DNA from: Prevotellaceae bacterium
GTDB lineage: Bacteria > Bacteroidota > Bacteroidia > Bacteroidales > Bacteroidaceae
Assembly: GCA_021204545.1 (NCBI GenBank)
Contig: JAJPZF010000102.1
Span: forward strand, 1-5,023
Direction of reading: 5' to 3'
Length of the DNA stretch: 5,023 bases
Translations under genes and position numbers: made by a program
In this document: positions 1-5,023 of the stretch, piece by piece
Layout of the letters: each line of letters begins with the position of its first letter
Numbering within the stretch: position 1 is the stretch's first letter
Notes under the pieces: generated by a model
Databases searched by the model: none
Told to the model about the DNA's origin: nothing
What the model saw: only the letters and a program-made list of their open reading frames with translations

Positions 1-1254
1 GTGATACACCTGCTCATCTCTCTCTGCGTGCTGCTGCTGGCGGCGACGGTGGGGCTGTGGTACCTGAACACTTGCATGAACATAAGCCCCCGGAGGATGG
101 GGGCGGCGAACTGGGTGTTCCTGTTCTCCACGCTCACCTTCGTCGTCAACGTCATAAGCGTGCCCTACAACGCGACGATAGTGGCGCACGAGCGCATGTC
201 CGCCTTCGCCTACATCTCCGTCTACGAGGCGCTGGCGAGGCTCGCGGTCGCCTCCGCTCTCACGCTCGTGCCCCTTGACCGCCTCGTCGCTTACGGCGCC
301 TTGCTGATGCTCATGCAGGTGAGCGTGCGCCTTCTTTACGGGGCTTACTGCAAGCGACACTTCAGCGAGTGCGGCCGCCTGACGCTGAGGGTGGACAAGG
401 CTCTCCTGGGGCAGATGTTCAGCTTCGCCTCGTGGACGGTGGTGGGAAGCCTGAGCTTCATCTTCCACACGCAGGGCATCGCCCTCATCATCAACATCTT
501 CTTCGGGGCGGCGGTGAACGCGGCGCAGGGCATAGCCAACCAGGTGAACAGCGTCGTCAACCAGTTCGTCTCCAACTTCCTGCTTGCCATGAACCCGCAG
601 GTGGTGAAGAGCTACGCCGTGGGCGAGCTCGGGCAGATGCACCAGCTCGTGTTCCGGGGCTGCCGCTTCGCCTTCTTCCTCGTCTCCTTCTTCGTCATAC
701 CGCTGACGCTCGAGGCTCCGGCGCTGCTTGGCTTGTGGCTTAAGACAGTGCCGGCCTACACCGTCATCTTCGTGCGCCTCGTGCTGCTCATCTCCCTGGT
801 GAACTGCTACAGCGGCATACTCGCCACCTCGCAAGGGGCGACGGGAAAGGTGAAAGCCTACCAGCTGACGCTCACGCTGACGGGCTTCCTGCACCTGCCG
901 CTGACGTGGGTGTTCTACAGCCTCGGCTTCGAGCCTTACTACGCAATGTACGTCTACCTCGTGATAGTGGTCGTGCTGCAAGCGACGCGCATCGCCTTCG
1001 TGAGCCGCTCCACACACTTCCCTATGGCACGCTTCTACAGGCAGGTTGTGCTGCTCTGCCTCCTCGTGTTCCTCGCCTCGGCGGCTGTGCCTGCACTTCT
1101 GCACCTGCTCCTCGCCCCCTGCCTCCTCTCCACGGTCACAGTGTGCCTCTCGAGCGTGCTGACGACGGGGCTTAGCTCCCTCTACATCGGCATGACCCGA
1201 GGGGAGCGCACTAAGGTGCTAAGCAACATATCCAAAAGGCTTCGTGGGAGATGA
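1..1254 (+). CDS. Wzx/MATE-like polysaccharide flippase, 5'-truncated by window edge
   Basis: Integral inner-membrane protein of the MOP (MATE/PST) superfamily, which flips undecaprenyl-diphosphate-linked oligosaccharide repeat units to the periplasmic face. The visible 417 residues are strongly hydrophobic, with about 11 likely membrane segments (roughly residues 3-21, 38-60, 75-93, 97-115, 140-170 as one long or two short spans, 222-243, 255-275, 288-308, 312-333, 347-371, 374-397) and a basic tail ending KRLRGR. Segments such as VPYNATIVAHERMSAFAYIS (54-73) and the polar-hydrophobic stretch at 173-200 match my memory of Bacteroidales capsule-locus flippases. Those proteins are about 480-510 residues long, and the first visible residues correspond to an internal helix, so the GTG at position 1 is probably an ordinary Val codon and some 80-95 residues lie upstream. 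The stop overlaps the next start (ATGA), suggesting translational coupling. The family call is firm; the transported glycan is unknown. Confidence 0.9.
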   Translation: MIHLLISLCVLLLAATVGLWYLNTCMNISPRRMGAANWVFLFSTLTFVVNVISVPYNATIVAHERMSAFAYISVYEALARLAVASALTLVPLDRLVAYGALLMLMQVSVRLLYGAYCKRHFSECGRLTLRVDKALLGQMFSFASWTVVGSLSFIFHTQGIALIINIFFGAAVNAAQGIANQVNSVVNQFVSNFLLAMNPQVVKSYAVGELGQMHQLVFRGCRFAFFLVSFFVIPLTLEAPALLGLWLKTVPAYTVIFVRLVLLISLVNCYSGILATSQGATGKVKAYQLTLTLTGFLHLPLTWVFYSLGFEPYYAMYVYLVIVVVLQATRIAFVSRSTHFPMARFYRQVVLLCLLVFLASAAVPALLHLLLAPCLLSTVTVCLSSVLTTGLSSLYIGMTRGERTKVLSNISKRLRGR

Positions 1255-2060
1255 GCAAGCCATTGATATTCGGCAGCGGGGTGTCATCGTTGAAGGATCT
1301 CAGCGGCTTGACGGAAGTGTGCCGCACAGCCATAGCCAGCGGCATCAGATACTTCGACACCGCCCCCAGTTATCGTACAGAGCAAGTGCTTTGCGAGGCT
1401 CTCAGGCTGTGCCTGTCGGAGCTTGGCCTCTCGAGGGAAGACCTGAGGATACAGACAAAGATAGACCCGATACAGATGTACGAGGGGAACGTGGAAGAGT
1501 ACTTCAAGGGAAAGCTTAAGAAGATGGGTCTTGAGTACGTCGACGCCTTGCTCATTCACTGGCCAGTCGGCAACTATCTCAGGAAGACGTGGGAGAGCCT
1601 TCTCCGCTTGAAAGAGGAAGGCTGTGCGCACAAAGTAGGTATATGCAACCTGCGCTTGCCTCACCTGCTTGAGCTTGAGGGCATCGGCATCGTGCCTGAG
1701 ATACTGCAGATAGAGCGCCACCCGCTTAACACCTTCGAGAGGGAAGCGGCATTCTGCAGGCAACGGGGCATACTGCTTCAGGACTATTCCCCCCTTTGCA
1801 AGATGCACGAGAGGATAAGAGAAAGCGCTGCTTTGAGGGAAATAGCTCTGAGGCACGGCAGGGACTTGGGGCAGATAGTCTTGCGTTGGCACATCGACAC
1901 GGGTGCCACCCCCGTGTTCACCTCCACCAAGCAAGCCAGAGTGGCTCTATACTCGCATATAGACGAGTTCGCTCTCAGCCGAGAGGAGATAGGCATCATA
2001 TCAAGCCTCAACGTAAACCACAAGCTTTATTTAGAATCGTTGGTATGCCCGGGCTTTTAA
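1251..2060 (+). CDS. Aldo/keto reductase, single-domain cytosolic oxidoreductase
   Basis: NAD(P)H-dependent carbonyl reductase with a TIM-barrel fold. At 269 residues it is the usual size for short bacterial aldo/keto reductases. The catalytic tetrad is complete: Asp36 and Tyr41 in FDTAPSY, Lys70 in QTK, and His103 in LLIHWP. The intervals (5, 29 and 33 residues) equal those between D50, Y55, K84 and H117 of the reference AKR numbering. Cofactor-pocket positions are also recognisable: Asn133 in ICNLR, Gln153 in LQIERHP and Tyr179 in DYSPL. The usual IPKS motif near the C-terminus, whose Lys contacts the NADPH 2'-phosphate, reads VFTST here, so cofactor preference may be relaxed. The C-terminal loop is short, as in prokaryotic members. 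The start at 1251 is set by the ATGA overlap with the flippase stop; GTGGGAG just upstream is at best a weak ribosome site. Its position inside a glycan cluster suggests it reduces a sugar or sugar-derived carbonyl, but the substrate cannot be read from sequence. Confidence 0.93.
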   Translation: MSKPLIFGSGVSSLKDLSGLTEVCRTAIASGIRYFDTAPSYRTEQVLCEALRLCLSELGLSREDLRIQTKIDPIQMYEGNVEEYFKGKLKKMGLEYVDALLIHWPVGNYLRKTWESLLRLKEEGCAHKVGICNLRLPHLLELEGIGIVPEILQIERHPLNTFEREAAFCRQRGILLQDYSPLCKMHERIRESAALREIALRHGRDLGQIVLRWHIDTGATPVFTSTKQARVALYSHIDEFALSREEIGIISSLNVNHKLYLESLVCPGF

Positions 2061-2662
2061 GATCGAGGACAAAGATAGCAGTCTGCTGCGCTATAGTCGT
2101 GGCAGCCATGCTCCCGTTCGTGGGCTTTTGGTACGTGTCGCTGCTGTTGCTGGCAGCCGTGGCTATGTTGTTCGTCAACAGACTCGTATGGAGGAAGAAT
2201 ATGCGCCCGCTCCAGCAGGGGCTGTCTCCAAAGAGGGAGATAAGGCAGTGGCATACCCTGCTTATAGGCATTACCCCTGCCCCAAGACCATATGGTGATA
2301 ATACGCTGGTGTTCCTTGCACCTCAGAGAAGCCTCGAAGCGTCCCGGCAAATACTTCTGCACGTGTCCTCGGCTCTGAGCGAGAACGGGAATGTGATAAT
2401 AACAAGCAACGGCAAGCAGCGTAAGGGCAAGCCTTACACGGTCTTCGACATCCCGTATCTGGGACTTGCGGCAAAGAAAGAACTCGGGCTTGAGCCTCTT
2501 GAGCGCAAGTCACGCTACCCACTCCTATATGAGCCAATAAGGTCTGTCCAGCTCCTGCTGGGCATCCCGACAAGGAAATACCGCTCATGTGAGTGTCCCG
2601 ATAAGGTGATAAGAGAGTATTGCCTGAAGAAAGGCTTCAGGCTGACGTATTTGGAAACATAA
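2045..2662 (+). CDS. Unrecognised protein with two N-terminal membrane helices
   Basis: I do not recognise this 205-residue protein. Two hydrophobic stretches, about residues 11-27 and 29-46, are separated by a short turn and followed by a basic segment (RLVWRKNMR). By the positive-inside rule this would make a helical hairpin with the remaining ~155 residues in the cytoplasm. The soluble part has a strand-helix-strand look: NTLVFLAP (86-93), an amphipathic helix (95-112), then NVIITSNG (116-123). This resembles part of a Rossmann-like fold, but no nucleotide or SAM motif is visible. A Cys-x-Cys (182-184) and Cys193 lie near the C-terminus. The ATG at 2045 is chosen because it overlaps the reductase by only 16 nt and retains both helices. 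It is preceded by an A/T-rich stretch (2026-2038) without Shine-Dalgarno. The same frame is open further upstream, but that part is a shadow of the reductase; the next Met (codon 22, at 2108) would delete the first helix. It sits 19 nt before the TPP enzyme and appears lower in GC than the flippase and the TPP gene. Confidence 0.75.
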   Translation: MPGLLRSRTKIAVCCAIVVAAMLPFVGFWYVSLLLLAAVAMLFVNRLVWRKNMRPLQQGLSPKREIRQWHTLLIGITPAPRPYGDNTLVFLAPQRSLEASRQILLHVSSALSENGNVIITSNGKQRKGKPYTVFDIPYLGLAAKKELGLEPLERKSRYPLLYEPIRSVQLLLGIPTRKYRSCECPDKVIREYCLKKGFRLTYLET

Positions 2663-2683
2663 CCAACACAACCATAACACAAT
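2655..2683 (+). promoter_or_regulatory. G-free A/C-rich translation initiation region of the TPP enzyme gene
   Basis: The 29 nt ending at the T of the ATG at 2682 contain no G on the plus strand and are mostly A and C, in a window that is otherwise about 50-65% GC. There is no Shine-Dalgarno sequence. A occupies positions -3 and -6 relative to the start, as is common for Bacteroidetes genes that rely on A-rich, unstructured leaders. The segment spans the end of the preceding gene and the whole 19-nt gap. I see no Bacteroides-type -33/-7 promoter in it, so I read it as a ribosome-loading region within an operon rather than a promoter. Confidence 0.5.
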
Positions 2684-4439
2684 GACCAAAGACAAGCATT
2701 ATAGCACGGAGAAGAACATCCAGATCCTCCTCGCTGTCCTCAAGGCAAACGGCATCAGGAAGGTCATCACAAGCCCGGGGGCAACCAACTTCTCCCTCGT
2801 GGGAAGCCTGCAGGGCGACCCCTTCTTCCAGCTCTACTCCTCCGTCGACGAGCGTTCGGCTGCCTATATGGCTTGCGGTATGGCAGCCGAGAGCGGAGAG
2901 CCTGTCGTTCTCTCCTGCACTGGCGCCACCGCCTCTCGTGACTACTACCCAGGGCTTACAGAAGCATACTATCGCAAGCTCCCCGTGCTGGCTGTAACCT
3001 CTCACCAAGGCACCGACCGCATAGGGCAGCTGATACCGCAGAACATCGACCGCCGTCAGGTGGCAAGGGACGTGGCGAGGATAGCCGTGGAGCTGCCCAT
3101 AGTGAAGGACGCAAGAGACGAGGCTTACGTCACTATGGAGGTGAACAAGGCGGTGCTTGAGCTGCGCCGTAACGGGGGCGGTCCCGTGCACATAAACATC
3201 ATCACTACCTACAGCAGGGACTTCTCCCAGAAGAAGCTGCCCGACGTGAGGGCAATGCGCCGTTACCACGCCTGGGACGCGCTGCCTGAGATGCCCAAGG
3301 GCAAGGTGGCTGTGTTCGTAGGCAGTCACAAGAGGTTCACCGAGGCTCAGGGGAGAGCCGTTGACCGCTTCTGCGTAACGCACGACGCCTTCGTGATATG
3401 CGACCACACAAGCGGCTACTACGGCAAGTACAAGCTGCTGCCCACCTTGCTCCTGATGCAGGAGGACGCTTTGTCGTCCACCATCCAGCTCGACCTTATG
3501 GTGCATATAGGCGAAGTGTCCGCGGCGGCTTTCACCAGCAGGCTCTGCCCCAAGGCGGTGTGGCGTGTGAGCGAGGACGGGGAGCTGCGTGACCCCTTCC
3601 ACAGGCTGAGCTGCGTCTTCCAGATGGCGGAGGAAGCCTTCTTCCTTCACTATGGCGAGGACGGAAGCAACAGGCACAGCGAGATAGACCAGCAGAGGGA
3701 GAGGTTCGGGCAGATATATGCCTCGATGCCTGAGCTGCCCTTCAGCAACATCTGGATTGCCAAGCAGCTGTCAGCCAGACTGCCCGAGGGCTCGGAGTTC
3801 CATATCAGCGCGTCCAACTCTCGCCGCTGCTGGAATATGTTCCACCTGCCCGAGGGGGTGGAGGCGACGAGCAACGTGGGCTGCTGCGGCATCGACGGTG
3901 CGACGAGCTCGCTGATAGGGGCTTCGCTCGTGAACCCCTCCCGCCTGTACTTCGGCGTGACGGGAGACCTCGCCTTCTTCTACGACCTTAACGCCCTGGG
4001 CAACCGCCACGTGGGCAGGAACGTGCGCCTGCTTCTCGTCAACAACGGCATAGGAGCGGAGTTCAAGCTCAGCCCGCACCCTTGCTACACGTTCGGCGAC
4101 GAGGCGAACTCCTTTATGGCTGCCGAGGGTCACTTCGGCGGCAAGTCCCCCACACTGGTGAGGCACTTTGCCGAAGACCTCGGCTTCCGCTACCTCTCAG
4201 CCTCAAGCAAAGAGGAGTTCACGGCGGCGTTGCAGGAGTTCGCCAGCCCTGACGCAAGCCCGCAGCCAATCATCTTCGAGTGCTTCACCCGCCACGAGGA
4301 CGAGAACGAGGCACTGCGCCTTATGACCCACATCAAGACTGACTTCCTCAAGAAGGCAGGCAAGCAGACGAAGAAGGTGCTGAAGCCCCTCCTGGGGGAG
4401 GCGTGCGTAAGGAAGCTTAAGAGCCTGCTGGGGCGTTGA
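2682..4439 (+). CDS. Thiamine-diphosphate-dependent enzyme, MenD-like, probably not SEPHCHC synthase
   Basis: A 585-residue member of the TPP-dependent decarboxylase/ligase superfamily, closest in style to MenD (about 550-560 residues). In order: an N-terminal PYR domain (about 8-180) with SPGATNF (31-37), DERSA (56-60, Glu57 being the cofactor-activating Glu) and CTGATASRDYYPGLTEA (79-95); a central domain (about 195-325); and a C-terminal PP domain (about 345-535) with GIDG (403-406), TGDLAFFYDLNAL (427-439) and VNNGIG (453-458). The distance from GD to NN is about 26 residues, as expected for the Mg-diphosphate motif. Gln120 matches catalytic Gln118 of E. coli MenD. In contrast, MenD residues Arg33, Lys292, Arg293, Arg395 and Arg413 align (from memory) with Thr35, Ala, Phe, Trp384 and Val399, so the pocket for isochorismate and 2-oxoglutarate is not kept. 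Residues 551-585 form an extra Lys/Arg-rich tail. Last gene of the operon; a role in making an unusual polysaccharide constituent is inference. No other menaquinone gene is present. Confidence 0.88.
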   Translation: MTKDKHYSTEKNIQILLAVLKANGIRKVITSPGATNFSLVGSLQGDPFFQLYSSVDERSAAYMACGMAAESGEPVVLSCTGATASRDYYPGLTEAYYRKLPVLAVTSHQGTDRIGQLIPQNIDRRQVARDVARIAVELPIVKDARDEAYVTMEVNKAVLELRRNGGGPVHINIITTYSRDFSQKKLPDVRAMRRYHAWDALPEMPKGKVAVFVGSHKRFTEAQGRAVDRFCVTHDAFVICDHTSGYYGKYKLLPTLLLMQEDALSSTIQLDLMVHIGEVSAAAFTSRLCPKAVWRVSEDGELRDPFHRLSCVFQMAEEAFFLHYGEDGSNRHSEIDQQRERFGQIYASMPELPFSNIWIAKQLSARLPEGSEFHISASNSRRCWNMFHLPEGVEATSNVGCCGIDGATSSLIGASLVNPSRLYFGVTGDLAFFYDLNALGNRHVGRNVRLLLVNNGIGAEFKLSPHPCYTFGDEANSFMAAEGHFGGKSPTLVRHFAEDLGFRYLSASSKEEFTAALQEFASPDASPQPIIFECFTRHEDENEALRLMTHIKTDFLKKAGKQTKKVLKPLLGEACVRKLKSLLGR

Positions 4440-4448
4440 AGGCTTAGC

Positions 4449-5023
4449 TCATGTCCTTTGCCTTATGCTCAGCGCCTTGCCGTAGGTGAGCATGCGCCAG
4501 AGCCATTCGAGGGGACCGAAGCTGAAGGTGGTTAGCCACAGCTTGCTGCAAAGGACTTGGGCGGCGTAGACCGCGAGGGCGATAAGCTCGGTGTGTAGCA
4601 GCCCCGTGCTTGCGCCCCAGCCCAAGCCAACGCCGTAGAAGAGGAGGATGCCCACAAGCGTCTGGCTGATGTAGTTGCTAAGAGCCATTCTGCCGGGTGC
4701 GGCAATCCATCGCCACGGAGCGGCATTCTTGGTGCGCAGGAAGAGGAGGCAGAGAGCCGTGAGATAGACGAGGGCGAGAGGGTAGACGCTGAGGGTGTAT
4801 AGCAGGGTGTGCGCCACCTTTCCCCAAGGATGAGCGTTGACTGCGCTCCAAGCATAAAGCACCGAGAGCGGAAAGCTCCACAGCAGCCCCCATAGCGTTA
4901 TGAGCCTCAGTCTTGGGCGCATGTCGTCAAGCTTGGCGTAGAGGCGGTTCCTGCCTATCCAGAAGCCAACGAGGAACAGCCCGAGCACCTTGAAGTAGCG
5001 GTTTCCCTCGATGAACTCGTACA
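4449..5023 (-). CDS. DUF418 (YeiB-like) membrane protein, N-terminus beyond window edge
   Basis: The minus-strand frame is open to the right edge; the visible part is the C-terminal 190 residues of a protein that in this family is usually about 380-420. The GTG at 4986-4988 is an internal Val codon: the frame continues upstream of it as YEFIEGNRYFK. About five membrane segments are visible (residues 12-23, 40-58, 69-95, 112-134 and 145-165 of the visible part). The signature stretches PGRMALSNYISQT (109-121) and GPLEWLWRMLTY (169-180) are characteristic of the DUF418 domain found at the C-terminus of YeiB-like proteins. The biochemical function is not established; the family is usually placed near membrane acyltransferases. 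It converges on the polysaccharide operon, with stop codons only 9 nt apart, and is probably unrelated to it, although a role in modifying an envelope component cannot be excluded. No frameshift or internal stop is seen. Confidence 0.88.
   Translation of the reverse strand, partial: YEFIEGNRYFKVLGLFLVGFWIGRNRLYAKLDDMRPRLRLITLWGLLWSFPLSVLYAWSAVNAHPWGKVAHTLLYTLSVYPLALVYLTALCLLFLRTKNAAPWRWIAAPGRMALSNYISQTLVGILLFYGVGLGWGASTGLLHTELIALAVYAAQVLCSKLWLTTFSFGPLEWLWRMLTYGKALSIRQRT

Noticed and set aside
1..3. GTG at position 1 as the true start of the flippase
   Set aside because: Family members have about 80-95 more residues including further membrane helices, and the first visible residues match an internal segment. 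The gene is cut by the window edge.
1511..1520. AAGCTTAAG repeated near 1514 and 4412 as a possible regulatory or recombination site
   Set aside because: Both copies encode Lys-Leu-Lys within conserved genes, and the spacing and flanks show no further similarity; coincidence from codon use.
1284..1934. Minus-strand open frame of 216 codons opposite the aldo/keto reductase
   Set aside because: The plus strand carries a complete catalytic tetrad at exact family spacing; the antisense product shows no domain or plausible start context.
1796..2044. Upstream extension of the unknown membrane protein to an ATG at 1796
   Set aside because: It would overlap the reductase by 265 nt, and the extra 83 residues are highly charged, low-information sequence typical of a shadow frame. 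The ATG at 2045 places two clean membrane helices at the N-terminus.
2637..3677. Long minus-strand open frame (346 codons) opposite the 3' end of the unknown gene and the first half of the TPP gene
   Set aside because: It lies antisense to a clearly conserved enzyme, its translation is His/Val-rich with no recognisable motif, and long antisense frames are expected from the codon bias of GC-rich genes.
2682..4439. Annotation of the TPP enzyme as menD (menaquinone biosynthesis)
   Set aside because: The recognised isochorismate/2-oxoglutarate-binding basic residues are replaced, no other men gene is adjacent, and the context is a glycan cluster.
4986..4988. GTG as the start of the DUF418 gene
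   Set aside because: The frame continues upstream to the window edge with plausible family sequence, and a 179-residue protein would be less than half the normal length.

Overview
The window looks like the downstream end of a surface-polysaccharide (capsule, O-antigen or exopolysaccharide) biosynthesis cluster from a fairly GC-rich member of the Bacteroidales. The assignment rests on three points: the Wzx/MATE-type flippase has the sequence style of Bacteroidales capsule loci, the start codons lack Shine-Dalgarno sequences and have A/T- or A/C-rich upstream regions, and the last gene is a DUF418 membrane protein. The genus cannot be named from this window.

Layout: four plus-strand genes run head to tail. 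First is a lipid-linked oligosaccharide flippase truncated by the left edge (1-1254). It overlaps by ATGA an aldo/keto reductase (1251-2060). The reductase overlaps by 16 nt an unrecognised 205-residue protein with two predicted membrane helices (2045-2662). After a 19-nt gap comes a 585-residue thiamine-diphosphate enzyme of the MenD-like branch (2682-4439). The spacing argues for one transcript and translational coupling. Nine nucleotides after the last stop, a minus-strand DUF418 membrane protein (4449-5023, N-terminus outside the window) converges on the cluster, which therefore probably ends here. No intergenic stretch exceeds 19 nt. I see no RNA gene, CRISPR array or insertion sequence.

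How the genes may work together: the flippase moves a finished lipid-linked repeat unit across the inner membrane, and the genes after it probably supply or modify a sugar or substituent of that unit. The most interesting protein is the MenD-like enzyme. It keeps the thiamine-diphosphate machinery (cofactor-activating Glu57, the GD...NN diphosphate/metal motif and Gln120), but by an alignment from memory it lacks the arginines and lysine with which true MenD binds isochorismate and 2-oxoglutarate. It is thus unlikely to be a menaquinone enzyme. With a complete aldo/keto reductase two genes upstream, a plausible but unproven model is that the TPP enzyme adds an acyl-derived carbon branch or decarboxylates a 2-oxo acid, and the reductase then reduces the resulting carbonyl to an alcohol, giving an unusual polysaccharide constituent. 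The reductase and the unknown membrane protein appear lower in GC than the genes on either side, consistent with cassette-style assembly of the locus.
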